This document shows, piece after piece, positions 21,048-32,172 of a stretch of 64,000 nt of DNA. Positions within the stretch are counted from its first letter, which is position 1, and each line of letters begins with the position of its first letter. The stretch lies in assembly GCA_037127315.1 (NCBI GenBank), contig JBBBDQ010000347.1, positions 450,001 to 514,000 on the forward strand. The letters are read 5' to 3'. Source of the stretch: Ascarosepion bandense (Eukaryota > Mollusca > Cephalopoda > Sepiida > Sepiidae). A model generated the notes under the pieces. That model made no database searches, was not told the origin of the DNA, and worked only from the letters and a program-made list of their open reading frames with translations. The position numbers were made by a program, and so were the translations under genes.

Positions 21048-21089
21048 GTATACTAAACTCAAACAGGTACACAAATTTAAATAACTAGA

Positions 21090-21640
21090 ATGTGTACTAC
21101 CAGAGGACGGAATGTTTGACACTGAGACTCGAAGGCGTACTGGCATGGTCAAAGATACATTCCAGAAGCTGAATATAGTATTGGGAAATGAGAAGATTTT
21201 TCTGGAAATAAAAAAGAGAGTACTGGATTGTTATGTGATATCTGTACTTCAATATGGTAGCAAATGCTGGACTATCTCATCAAAGATGAAGGAAAGATTG
21301 AAAACTGGAATTTGATTCTACAAAATGTTGAGAATCCTATGGACAGAATATTTGAGCAACGACTAGGTTTTGGAGAGGATGATCACGAAAAGAAAGCTGA
21401 TAATTAACATCAGAAAAAGAGGAAGGTGGGTTAGAGAATCTGATGCTCGCGTGATGGATAGATGGAAGGAGAGACAATGGAAAGCAAAGCTTGATATACT
21501 TGATGAACTTGAGTAGATGGAGGGCAAAGCGGAGTTGAATGGAATAACAGAAGATGTTTTAAGAGCTACTCAGAATAGAGCGATGTGTGGGGCCATGATC
21601 ACCTACATTCTGAAGAAGCATAGCACATTGAAGCATAAGA
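21090..21640 (+). mobile_element. RTE LINE C-terminal fragment
   Basis: A frame open from 21112 reads DTETRRRTGMVKDTFQKL, then VLDCYVISVLQYGSKCWTI: the region just after the RT palm in BovB-like RTEs. The part after 21315 continues with shifts (VLRATQNRAM). No GAA tail seen. Confidence 0.8.
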
Positions 21641-21774
21641 CGCTGTGCTATACTTTTAGATTCAATGCCCTACAACTTGTTGAAAATATGTACATTATTG
21701 AAAGTAGATTTTTCCCATATTTGAGACTATAATCAACAAGAAGGTAATCGAGCACCTATGTAATTTGTTTTTGA

Positions 21775-22345
21775 TTTTGTCGAATTTACAGTGTAGTATG
21801 GTCAGTTGGGATCCGTCTTAGAAGAAAAAGTGCACCATAACGCAATTCACTTCCCCAGAAATTTTGAAATGGCATAGTGCGCTGCTTGTCTTTCGCATGG
21901 AAAGTTGCAATACGAACATTTCAAATTTTTTGAGTGTTAATATGAGGATAGTATAGACTCAACACGGAGGCCTACACCAAGTGCCTGGAAAATACACTAC
22001 TGCCTTGAGTCAAGAGGGTGTTGTCTCGGAGACCATATGTCCTTTAATAGGATACTGTGCAATGTTACACAAGTAAAACCCAGTGATGGCAATCAAAATT
22101 TTCTGCGATCACTTCACCCCTTATATTTGGCCGCTTAACTCGCCAAACTTGTAACCCTATTGATTATTATATGTGGGGTGCAGTTGAGCGAGAGACCAAC
22201 AAAATGATTTTTAACACTTAAGGCAAAGATTAAGGCAACATTGACCAACGTAAACAAGGAGGTCGTCAAGAACAGTAGCAGTAGATTCCGAAGTCGTTTA
22301 GAATCGGGAGTTGAATCTAATGGTGGGTTTATTAAATAAGGTTAC
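21775..22345 (+). pseudogene. Tc1/mariner-superfamily transposase relic
   Basis: Patches of translation at 22085-22205 read KIFCDHFTPYIWPLNSPNL, then a degenerate YYxWG and ARDQQ. This fits the C-terminal catalytic motif of a mariner-like transposase (usual form WPPNSPDLNPLDYYVWG.VERE). Many stops. It is a different lineage from the mariner at 37.1 kb. Confidence 0.6.
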
Positions 22346-22682
22346 TCTTTAATATTCCAAGATGTTTTTGTGAAAGTCTTATACATATATCAGTTTAAAT
22401 GAGATATCAGTGGTATATCAATTTTTGCTATTTATCCATCATATTCTATGTATAAAAGTTATCAGAATATGTACTCTTGCATTAAATGAGAATAAATGCA
22501 ATATTAATTGACCTAAAAAGAAGATTAATATCTACAATTAAGAAATGTAAATGTTTATTGATTACGAGGAAGATTAACAGTTTAATTTAATACTAAATGT
22601 AATAAAATGCATCGATCCTAAAAAAGATAAAATAAAGCCTAAATAAAAGGGGAACATGTTAGATAAATAAACATCTCATATT

Positions 22683-22684
<2 letters not shown>
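22346..22684. other. Unassigned
   Basis: AT-rich; nothing recognised. Confidence 0.35.

Positions 22685-22686
<2 letters not shown>

Positions 22687-22717
<31 letters not shown>
22687..22717. repeat. (TA)n microsatellite
   Basis: About 15 TA units; a second tract is at 22881-22910. Confidence 0.95.
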
Positions 22718-22723
<6 letters not shown>

Positions 22724-22876
22724 TAACTGTGATAATGTGTAGTACTGATGTTGTTGTTTTTTAGTTGTTTTACTGACAGAATGCATTTTAGCCAATATGT
22801 TTTTATCGTAAAGTGGTCAATATGAGGGTGTAGATAGAGCGTTGATAAGTACTGCGAAAGAGAAAAACTCTTTGTA

Positions 22877-22880
<4 letters not shown>

Positions 22881-22914
<34 letters not shown>

Positions 22915-23385
22915 GTCTCGAGGCAGCAAATAATTTTCTAAGCATATACTGTTAAATAAAAAAGACAATGAATGTCTATTATGTTTAATCATGAGCCGTT
23001 CTAAACGTTGTATTTTGGCTTTAATTTCAGTTGAAAATAAAGACAAAAATTCTCCAGCATTTGGATAATTTTTATTAATTTGGTTCTAAGCTTTCGACTT
23101 ACATGAGCCATCTTCAGAGAGGTTATTAAGACGGTAATACTGTAACATCGCCGGTTATGGTGGATGTTACTGTATTACCGTCTTAATAACCTCTCTGAAG
23201 ACAGCTCATATAAGTCGAAAGCTTAGAACCAGATTAATAAAAATTTTCCAAATGTTGGAGAATTTTTGTCTTTATTTTCAACTGAAATTAAAGCCAAAAT
23301 ATGATGTTTAGAACGGCTCATGATTAAACATAATCGACATTCATTGTCTCTTATATTTAACAGTATATGTTTAGAAAAAAATATA
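22881..23385. repeat. Large foldback element next to (TA)n
   Basis: Arms of ~220 bp (about 22930-23149 and 23163-23380) are inverted copies separated by a 13-bp spacer. Shared blocks: 'aatttttgtctttattttca', 'taagtcgaaagcttagaacc' and 'gacggtaatactgtaacatc'. Each arm has CUGAAGA (23117-23111 minus, 23195-23201 plus) followed after ~15 nt by GAAA (plus arm 23217-23220). The GGCU/AGUC stem between them in the minus-strand copy pairs with one bulged base. A related element lies at 47612-48030. Confidence 0.85.
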
Positions 23386-23394
23386 TACACTTAT

Positions 23395-23600
23395 TTACTT
23401 ATTTATAAATAACAACTTGGCCCTCAGAAACAAAAGAAACTCAATACGTAAAGCCACATATTTATTCGCCTGAAGTGAGTCATCTTTGAGACTCGAAACA
23501 CGTGTAGCGTCACAAATACCATTATGGACACTTAAAGTATCATAACATGTATAATAATAACAACAATAAATATACACTTTAAACAAAACATTCACGGCCT
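23395..23600 (+). repeat. Possible hammerhead-like relic
   Basis: CUGAAGU at 23470-23476, a perfect 5-bp stem GAGUC/GACUC (23477-23481, 23490-23494) and GAAA at 23495-23498. A GUC at 23509-23511 closes a weak stem III. The base A9 of the core is U and stem I is not evident. Confidence 0.4.
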
Positions 23601-24020
23601 CTCACACTTTTTATTCTCTCTCTATCTCTCTCTCTCTCGCTCATTATATAAATACTGAAATCAAAAAGATTGGAGCAATTAACTACCTGCTAAAAGACTT
23701 AAAACAGAAATAATACTTACCAAAGAAAAAACAACAAAAATCCTTAAACAAGAACGAAACTGCTAAACTATGAAAAAAGAAAAGACCAAAAGGTAAATAC
23801 CTACCACAGCAATAAATAACATTACTGAACGTTAAGACTATCTCGACAAAGCACAAACGCGTTACAGTGTCAGCCCTCAACGAGGCCCATCTCGGTTCGC
23901 TACTCAGGTTCTGTACTTTAAAGATCTTCAGTCGACTCTATATAAATTTGATGCGTCTATTTTCTTTTTCATTTATCGCGCACTTGAATCACCCACAAAT
24001 TTAGCGATAAATATTTCATT
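23601..24020. other. Unassigned; short (CT)n at its left end
   Basis: No gene recognised. Confidence 0.35.
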
Positions 24021-24600
24021 ACTTACAATGTATCTTTCGGAACCGTGATCTTGCTAAAACATTCGTCCACTCATATTTTGCTGCTTCTTCTTCGTTTTTA
24101 TTTCTTGTTTTTCCTCTTTTGAATCGTAGATTCTAGTAAACAAAGTAATTACACGCATAAAACTTCCCGATACAGACAAAGCCCCATCAAACCAAAAAAA
24201 TATATATTTTTTATTCTAACGATATAAACATGCCAACAAAAACGAAGTCATTTTTTTTTCTTCTGGATACAATCTTGAATTCTCTTGCCGTGTGCAAAAC
24301 AGTCTTTCGCCCCGACCACTTTTTTCCATTCCTTATATTTGTTATCAGCTTTATTGAAAGCAACACATTGAACGACTTGTCTCTCACACCAGTTCAATCG
24401 TTTTAATGTAACTAACTACACAAGCGTCCAGCCCAGACGGTATGATCAAATTTATACACGCTCTTCATCTATTTTTCGCACACTCGCAAACACACGCGTA
24501 TCTAATGTCAAAAACAACAGCGTCGACTCTTACAAAGTTTCTTTTCATTTCGTATGAAGCCATGTTTGTTGTCGGCCATCTTTATTGGATAGCGTTGGCC
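24021..24600 (-). promoter_or_regulatory. Candidate promoter and 5' exon
   Basis: On the minus strand there is a CCAAT word (24588-24584) and, immediately after, AAGATGGCC (24582-24574), which resembles a YY1-type initiator motif of housekeeping genes. A strong splice-donor word GTAAGT occurs downstream at 24026-24021. This could be a first non-coding exon of 500-550 bp reading leftward. There is no coding match; these short motifs can occur by chance. Confidence 0.25.
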
Positions 24601-25650
24601 TGTTATGGCATATGTCTGTGTTTTTGCTTTTTACTTTTTTGTTTTGACTATGCTGTGTTACTTGGCTTTTCTTTCTCTATTCATTACTTTACCCGTTTTC
24701 TACGGATTATTTTTTATTCTCCTTGTCCATTGTTTCTTGCTCTTCTTACAGCCGTTATGTCTAAGTTTGCAATGCTTTTTTTTATTTTTTTTTTTACATA
24801 TAATCTTTACTATTATTTTGGATCAATTGACAGTTCTTGGACATCCATTGTTTGCTTCTTTCAGCTGGTTTTGTTTTTCTTCCCATCCTTTCTTGCTTCC
24901 TTCCTTCCTTCCTTCCTTTCTATCTGTCTTTCTTTCTTTATTCAGTAATTCATTGATATATACCTTCTAATTTTCTTTTTTTCTTCCTTCTTTCTTTCAT
25001 ACAACAATCTTGTCTTTCTTGTTTTTCAGTCTTTCTCAGTCTTTTACTTTCTTTTTTCTTTTTTTTATTCTTATTACAACTATAATCATTTATGTTCTAT
25101 ACATTCATTTCCTATCATACTATGCCTTTTTTCTTCCTTCATTTTTTCATTTTTAATTTATTCAAAAGTGATTTATTATTTGTTCTTACTTTACCTTTTC
25201 ATTCTTTCTGTTTTTCTTTCTTTTTTACGATACTTGTTTCTTTCGTGTTTTTCTTTTCTACTTTCTTTTCGTTTTATCTCTTCCTTTTTTTTATTTTTGT
25301 TTACATTCCTTTTTCATTTTCCTATTTATTCATTCCATCTTTTTTTTCAGTTTTCCCTCTGTCCCTACATACAACATGATTTTTTCTTTTCTTCTTTCTT
25401 TTATTACTCTTACGTCATTTCATAATCCTCTTATTTACATATCTCTTACTCGTTTTTCTCTCATTCTTTTATTTTCTCTAGTTCTTTTTTATATCTGCTT
25501 TCATTCATTCATTCATTCTTTCTTTCTTTCTTTCTTTCTTTCTTAATTTTTCGTTTTTCTTTCATTTCTTTCGATAATGCCTTTCTGTTTTAACAAATCA
25601 TATTTCTTCCTCTTTTATTCCTTTCATCTTTCTTTCCTTCTTTATTTATA
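24601..25650. repeat. Pyrimidine-biased low-complexity block
   Basis: The plus strand is overwhelmingly T and C, with (TTCC)n near 24885-24920 and (CTTT)n near 25515-25545. Long open frames here encode only Phe/Ser/Leu runs and are not genes. Confidence 0.9.
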
Positions 25651-25739
25651 TATTCTAGTTATATAAGCCATGACTCTACCAGATATCTCAGTATCAGTTA
25701 TCGCCCCTTTAACAACTATACTAATTTTGGATCACCTCT

Positions 25740-25935
25740 GCTGTAGCCAGGTACTGAACTCAGAACTTTTGGGGACTAATCACTGGAATCCAGTAATCCA
25801 TGGAAGATACATGGTTCTAAAGTTCTAATTTCCAGTCACCTGAAGTCAGAGTGTACAATGGTCGAAACGTTGTAGTTATAGCAACAAAGATGAGAACAGC
25901 ATTTTGAACAATGTAAATAGTATAAATACTGAATT
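25740..25935 (+). repeat. Single arm of the 11956-12525 foldback family
   Basis: Contains 'cacctgaagtcagagtgtac' (CUGAAGU at 25850-25856), GAAACG at 25864-25869, 'gatgagaacagc', 'caatgtaaatagtataaata'. The order equals that of the 12.4-kb arm. The core is altered (A9 to U), so cleavage is unlikely. Confidence 0.6.
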
Positions 25936-25959
25936 TGTGTGTGTTTTTATTTTCATTGT

Positions 25960-26310
25960 GGATGTTCTTCTTCTTCTATGTGCCTTGTCCTTGCAGGACG
26001 TAGTCGATTGTGATTTTCCACGTCTCCCTATCCCTGGTGACTCTTAGCACGTTTTCTTCTGTTACACCACACAAACCCCATTCTGTCATCCACCTACTCA
26101 GGCCTTCCAAATATGTTATTCGCTGCTTTCCGCTGTCTCTCCTTCCCTCTATCTGACCTGTTAGTATCAGATTCTCCAAGCACCTCTTCCTCATTACGTG
26201 TCCCAGGTACTTTAGCTGTCCTTTCCTGATGCTCAGTATTAATTTCTTTATCATTTTCAACCTTTCCAAAACCTCATTATTGCTCACGTGCTCGATCCAT
26301 TATGTTTGGG
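25960..26310 (-). CDS. RTE LINE C-terminal ORF fragment, open
   Basis: A 103-codon open frame (26287-25976) reads SNNEVLERLKMIKKLILSI, then GQLKYLGHVMRKRCLENLIL, then TYLEGLSRWM and TRDRETWK, ending at a stop near 'gacaaggcacatagaagaag', the RTE 3' end with a short GAA tail. It is the post-RT C-terminal region of BovB-like RTE proteins, function unclear. A 5'-truncated insertion inside the pyrimidine-rich block, one of the younger-looking RTE pieces here. Confidence 0.8.
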
Positions 26311-26329
26311 CCATTCTTAAGATTTCTTT

Positions 26330-28057
26330 CTATGTTTGGCCTTTTTATTCTTCTTTAAAATTATTTTTGTTTATGTAAATTTCGGGTTATTTCATTTTAA
26401 GTTGTCTGTTACTTTCTGTTTATTTTTTTCATTCCTCGTTTACCATTTCTTCTTTTCTTTCAGCCTTTACTCTATTTACTGTCTTTCTCCTTTTTCTTCT
26501 TTTTTAATGTCATTATTTTTTCCATTCCTCATTCTCTTTCTCATTTTTTATCTTTCCCTTTTTTTTTCATTTTTCATTCTTTTCTCTCTTCGTCTAGTCT
26601 TTTCTAATATTATTCTTCATTGTTTATACTTTATTTTCGTATCTTATTCATTCTTTATTCTATCTACTGTTTATTTTCATAGTTTTTTCTTTCTTTCCTT
26701 CTCCCTATGAATTTCTGGCATCTTGTTCTTTTTTCAGCACTACCGTCATAAGATGTTTCCTTTTCGTCTTTGATTTGCTTACTCCTTCCCTGTCTTTACA
26801 CTTTTTATGCATCTTCTCCCCATCCTCTTACTACAGTTTCTTCCTCTTTGATTGGTTTATTCTTCCTTCTCTTCACGTCAGTAATAAAAATCTCTTTTTC
26901 TACATCTTCTTTCCCTCCTCTTACTACATTTTATTCCTCTTTCATCCCTATCTTTACGTCAGTTATCAGAAATCTCTTTTTCTGCACTTTCTCTCCCTTC
27001 TCTTACTACTTATTTCTTCTTTGATATCTTACTTTTTCCCTATCTTTACGGCAGTAATCAGAATCTTTTTCTACCTCTTTTCCCCCTCCTCCTACATTTT
27101 CGTCTTCTTTGATTGGCTTACTTCTTCCCTATCTTTACGGCAGTAATCAGAATCTTTTTCTACCTCTTTTCCCCCCTCCTCCTACATTTTCGTCTTCTTT
27201 GATTGGCTTACTTCTTCCCTATCTTTACGGCAGTAATCAGAATCTTTTTCTACCTCTTTCCCCCTCCTCCTACATTTTCTTCTTCTTTGATTGGCTTACT
27301 TCTTCCCTATCTTTACGTCAGTAATCAGAATCTTTTTCTACCTCTTTTCCCCCTCCTCCTACATTTTCTTCTTCTTTGATTGGCTTACTTCTTCCCTATC
27401 TTTACGGCAGTAATCAGAATCTTATTCTACCTCTTTTCCCCCTCCTCCTACATTTTCTTCTTCTTTGATTGGCTTACTTCTTCCCTATCATTACGTCACT
27501 AATCGGAAATCTCTTTTTCTACCTCTTTTCCCCCTCCTCCTACATTTTCTTCCTCTTTGATTGACCTACTTCTTCCCCATCTTAACGTCAGTAATCAGAA
27601 ATATATTTTTCTACATCTCCTTCTGCTACTGTTTTCTCCTTCCATGATTGGTTTACTACTTCCCTATCTTCACGTCAGTATTCAGGAATTTTTCTTATCT
27701 TTGTTCTTTCTCTTGTCGTTCTTGTTCTTTTTCTCAACTTCTTCGTCGTTCTTCTTACTATTATTCAATTTGCTTATAAGTTTCCTATCTTTATGTTATT
27801 ATCCAGTAAAACTGGCCTATACTTCTGTTTCTTCCTTTTTAATTTGATTTATTTTTTTCTATCAACAAGCGTTTCATAATTTGAAAAAAAAACATCTCGG
27901 TAGTTTTCTTTTTTGACCACAAACAATTCTTCAGTATGTCGCAGCATTTCTTTTTCATTCTTTCGTTTTGTATATTTTATTTCAATCTTTTCATTCATAT
28001 TTTTTTTTTTTACATTTGTATTTTTTTCTCTTGTCCTTCGTCTTCGGAGTCTGTAAA
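26330..28057. repeat. Pyrimidine-biased block, continued
   Basis: Same T/C-rich plus strand as 24.6-25.6 kb, interrupted from it by the RTE insertion and the foldback arm. Contains the minisatellite at 26770-27700. Confidence 0.85.
26770..27700. repeat. ~89-bp pyrimidine-rich minisatellite
   Basis: The anchor 'gattggcttacttcttccc' recurs at 27111, 27201, 27289, 27378 and 27467, with variants at 27559 and 27645 and older copies from 26850. Spacing is 88-92 bp. The central five copies are close to identical and the edges are degenerate, as in an array homogenised from the middle. Confidence 0.95.
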
Positions 28058-28202
28058 TTATGATGAGGCATATTGTCTTTTCTTCAACTTTAATGTTCGA
28101 CTATTTTTTCCATTGTTTATTTCCTTTGGTTTGCTTTCATCAATTGTGGCTTCCATTTTCTCTGTGTCTCTCCAGCTAAAGCACACAACTGCAGCAAGTC
28201 TT
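28058..28202 (-). CDS. Candidate host exon or coding remnant
   Basis: On the minus strand a pyrimidine-rich acceptor-like 'actttcctttag' (ending 28203) precedes an open frame. It contains MEATIDESKPKEINNG (ATG at 28156-28154) and TLKLKKRQYASS, then a stop at 28060-28058. Reading through that stop in the same frame gives FTDSEDEGQEKK, an acidic-charged stretch that looks like real protein. The mix of charged residues contrasts with the low-complexity frames around it. I do not recognise the protein. It could be a terminal exon, a mutated exon or chance. Confidence 0.25.
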
Positions 28203-29560
28203 CTAAAGGAAAGTATGAAAAATAAATGAAGTCCAGATAATGAAATTAAACAATGAAGCGGATTTGAACATAAAATAGATAGTAAAATAAAAAACAACAA
28301 CAAAGTATCAAATGCGTTTGTCTTCGCTCGTAGCTGCCACCATTTTTTTAAGTTATAGGCTTTATATGCATAATTTTCGTTATTTTTTTCCACTAAATTC
28401 AGCGAAAAGAGAATGACACAGCAGTTGTTGATAATGTTTGAGATAATGCATATTTCAACGATAATTATGAAATTTACGCATAAGAACCTTACTAACCAAA
28501 CTAGTAATAATAATATTTCTTGAGCTCCCTTAGTGAATGCCCTCAACAATTCTCTTATAAATACACAAGTCATGAATTTTCAAGTTTTGTTCGTTGAGTT
28601 TAAATAAAAATCATTAACGAAGACAAAATAATTCAAAAGTTACAAAAAACGTTAACAAACTCTTCAGTTTTATCCATTTTTCTTCATGAATGCCATCATT
28701 TTGTTTTTTTTTTGTTTTTTCTTCATGTTTCTAATACAGCTATCGAGTCCAGGTGAATGCGTTTTCTCAGCGCTTTAACAAATATTCCCAGCATTCCTGG
28801 CGATATTTCTATACGGAATATATAAAACCATGCTTGCTCCACAATAAAACAGTGATTATCAACCACGCTCTATATCGTGATTATTATTATGGCGCCGGCC
28901 ACGAGTTATCTCGTTTTTTTTTTCGTTTTTTTTTCTGGTTCTTCAGTCAAGTTTATAGAACGTGTTTTTTGTTGTTTTTTCATGCCAATAACTAGAAAAT
29001 GGTTTCTAAGAGAGGAGCGAAAAATTGTATTGGTTACTAAAATCACAATTTTTATAAGAAAATTTTATTGCAGGAATAACACATGAACGAATCATTTGAA
29101 AATGTTTTTCCTTGCTTAAGCTGGCTATGATAAAGCAGGCGTTTGTAGTCAGATTTCGTAATTGACCTCTGGCAGCCAGCGTGTTAAAAAATAGATTCAG
29201 TTGTGTCAATTAGATCGTCTTTGATATCTTTATCAAATCATCGGAAATCAAACTTTACAACTGCAGAAGCGCGATAAAAGGCAACGCCTATATTGTTTTG
29301 AATCAACTAAGAATTTTCGAGGATATATTAAGGAGGTTTTGCGTCGGTGTCTACACGGAAGGCTCCAATAGTTCCGTTTATAACTAAACTGGGAGACTAA
29401 AAGCACAAATGATTTTGCTTATACTACTAACGACTATATTGTATAGGACCGGTTGTTGCGGGTTGTATGTTAGCTTAGAAACAAATAATGAATCAAGGAA
29501 TAAACCGGCAAACGAAACAAAAACTCACGTTATGCTATCCACTTAGGGGTCTTTAACAAA
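28203..29560. other. Unassigned
   Basis: AT-rich with T-runs; nothing recognised. An open frame on the minus strand extends through 28573 but is hydrophobic and AT-driven. Confidence 0.35.
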
Positions 29561-29562
29561 AT

Positions 29563-30085
29563 CCAACTGTAATGTGATCGATCCCGACATGGAAGCTCAG
29601 ATACAGTCACTTTCTCATCGATGCAATGGTTCTTCCCTGTATCTCTTCTATAAATATTTTCACGGTTTCTGCTCTCACTGGTGCCTCTGTGTATGAATTT
29701 ACTCGAGCCACAAGATTAGCACCTAGGTCCCACCCTTTTACTATGAAACCAATAAAATGTAAACGTAAATTCTACCCCACAGATTCTTTTCTCGCAATTT
29801 CCCCTGTGTAATTCCCTTCTGTTTACTTACTTCCCGTCAGCTACAATCTCCAAGAATTTAAATGTAAAGTCAATAGTTATCTCCTTTCTTACTAATCTTC
29901 ATCGTCTCTCACATGCTCCTTTCTCCATCTACTCCACTCTCATCAGTATTCTCATCTTTCTCTTACCCACTTCCTAACACTTCCTATAACCTGTCACTCT
30001 TTCTCATAACTTTCCTCCCATGTAGCCCCCTGCACAACAATGGCAGTAAACGGCCTTGCTTGGGGTGATATGATTTTTAAAAAAA
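29563..30085 (+). mobile_element. LINE-A 3' end, 5' truncated
   Basis: From 'ctgtaatgtgatcgatccc' through the RTSRLWNSLP-equivalent region to 'ccttgcttggggtgatatga' and an A-run. Frameshifts throughout. Confidence 0.8.
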
Positions 30086-30171
30086 GTTTGTTTTCATTAA
30101 AGAAAATACACCCACAAAAAATATTGCAGTGCACAAGGAAAATATCTCTGTATTTTCACGTAGAGAGTTGA

Positions 30172-30300
30172 TTTTCTAAACGCAGCTTAGATGTGGGACA
30201 AAGCCGAAAGTATGAGGCACCCAGTGAGGTTCGAACTCACTACTCAATTGAATTGATTCTAGTGAGACAAACTTTCTAACCATTACACTACCTCGATGTT
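30172..30300 (-). mobile_element. SINE-B copy
   Basis: Reverse-complement SINE-B with 'taaacgcagcttagatgtgg', 'gaggttcgaactcac' (box B) and 'aaccattacactacctcga' (head). The clearest SINE-B. Confidence 0.8.
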
Positions 30301-30466
30301 CCCGATTGTCATGTAGAGAGTGTGAAAAAACATTTTATGAAAAAAACATTTTTATAGTCGCTGAAAACTATTCTCTTGAAAAGGAGTTTTGTATTCACTG
30401 AAAAGGTTTGATCTAATAAATACAGACTTCTGATCGCTGATAAACGTTCTCCTGATTGCAGTGGTC

Positions 30467-30667
30467 TGTTAGGGCCAGGAAGAAAGACACAGAAACTAGA
30501 AGTTATGTTCAACCAATGTATTAGAATAACAGATCATATATACAAAGTAAGTGTGTTAGTAGTCAGCAGATAGAAGTGTACGTTGGAACTGTGAAGTTAC
30601 ACTCACGCAGGTCAGTATTTATTGAAGGACGAAAAGTTCATTCCAATGTAGAAATGGCACCATAACA
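30467..30667. mobile_element. LTR-like repeat, copy 1
   Basis: Begins TGTTA and ends TAACA, as LTRs do. It shares its whole length with 39749-39990 ('ggccaggaagaaa', 'gttagtagtcagca.atagaa', 'gaaggtcagtat', 'caccataaca'). No tRNA primer site or gag-pol follows, so it is most likely a solo LTR, or another repeat with TG..CA ends. Confidence 0.55.
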
Positions 30668-30839
30668 CTGATCAAGACATAAAAGAGTTGTCCAAAATAT
30701 AACAGTCTATTGCACATCGTTGGTGACTGGGAGAATAGCTGGAGCTGAAGGGCTTGCCGAAGAGCAGCGGCCGATATCGAGCTGGAGCTGCAAATGATGA
30801 TGGCTTGAGCCGTTGAGCGGCAGCTGGAACAGACACTAC

Positions 30840-32172
30840 TCTATGATCCGAGATCAGTTTTTAAGGTTAGTTTTTAACGTGGAGAACTTAAGCGCGTACG
30901 CTTAGGTCATTGGTCAAAGATTACCCAGCCCCACCCCCACCGTGGTAACCGGGTACGAAGGTGGTCTTAGATAGACATTGCTTTTCAAAGCTGGTCAAAC
31001 GCTAGTCCTAGCTGGCCATCGCTTCCACGCCGGCAAGCAGGTAGTGAGCATCTGAGTAGTGAGCATCTGGAACAAATACTACAGTTTGGTCCGGGATTTT
31101 CCTTACTCCCTCACTGAAGTGAGATGTGACATAAGTTCAGTTTTTAACATTAGGAACCAGACCGCGTTTGCTTAGGCAATTGGCCACAGATTATCTAACT
31201 CCCGCGGTAAGTGGGTACGAAGCTGGTCTTAGCTGGTCATTGCATCCGCTCTGGTGAGCACCTGAGAACAGATACTACACTTTTGATTTACCTTACTCCT
31301 TTACTAGAACGTGTTGTGACACAAGGTCAGTTTTTAACGTTCCGGCCACTAGTGAAAAATTACCCAGCCCCTGCATACACGGTAACTGAGTACAAAGGTG
31401 GTCATTGCTTGTCAAAAGCTAGTCATAACTGGTCATTGATTTCAAACTCGGCCGGCAGGAAGTGAGTATCTGAGAACAGGTTCTACACTTTTGATTTATC
31501 CTACTCCCCCACTGGAGCGAGTTGTGACACAAGGTCAGTTTCTGACGTAGGGAACCTTTTTGCGTACGCTCAAGTCATTGGGCAAAGATGACAAAGCAGG
31601 TCATTGCTTGTCTTAGCTGGCCATTTCATCCACGCCGGCAAGCAGAAAGTGAGCCTCTAAGAAAAGATACTACATTTGATATTTACTCTACTCCCCCATT
31701 GGAGGGAGTGGTGACACAAGGTCATTTTTAACGTGGGGAACCAGGCTATTGGTCAAAGATTACTCAGCCCCCGCTTATGCGGTAACTAGGTACAAAGCTG
31801 GTCTTAGCTGGGCATAGCTTGTCAAAAGCTAGTCTTAACTGGTCATTGCTACCCGATCGGCGGCCAGGAAGTGAGTATCTGAGAACAGATACTACACTTG
31901 ATATTTGCTCTACTCCCCTACTGGAGTGAGTTGTGACACAAGGTCAGTTTTTAACGTGGGGAACCTCAGCGTATGCGCTCAGGCCATTGGTCAAAGATTA
32001 CCGAGACCCTGCTTACGCGGTAACTGGGTAAAATGCTGGTCTTAGCTTGTCATTGCTTCTCAAAGCTGGTCATCGCTTGTCAAAGCTGGTCAAAAGCTAG
32101 TCTTAGCTGGTCATTGTTTCCACGCCATCGAACAGAAAGCGAGTACCTGAAAACTGATACTACACTTTGATC
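30840..32172. repeat. ~200-bp satellite, about six units
   Basis: The anchor 'ggtcagtttttaacgt' (or near variants) occurs at about 30852, 31136, 31325, 31533, 31720 and 31942. Each unit contains 'tcattggtcaaagattac', 'gcggtaactgggtac' and 'gatactacact'. Within units the word 'gctggtcattgcttgtcaaa' varies in number, which explains spacing of 184-284 bp. GC content is higher than the surroundings. Confidence 0.9.

Noticed and set aside
26770..27700. CRISPR-like array from regular 89-bp repeats
   Set aside because: The units are contiguous tandem copies without unique spacers, in an animal-type context.
24442..27847. Many long Phe/Ser/Leu-rich open frames
   Set aside because: Stop codons are rare because the strand is almost all T and C. 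The frames have low complexity and overlap in several phases.
28203..28573. Extension of the 28.1-kb frame into a 171-codon protein
   Set aside because: The upstream part is hydrophobic and AT-driven, and an acceptor-like site separates it from the charged part.
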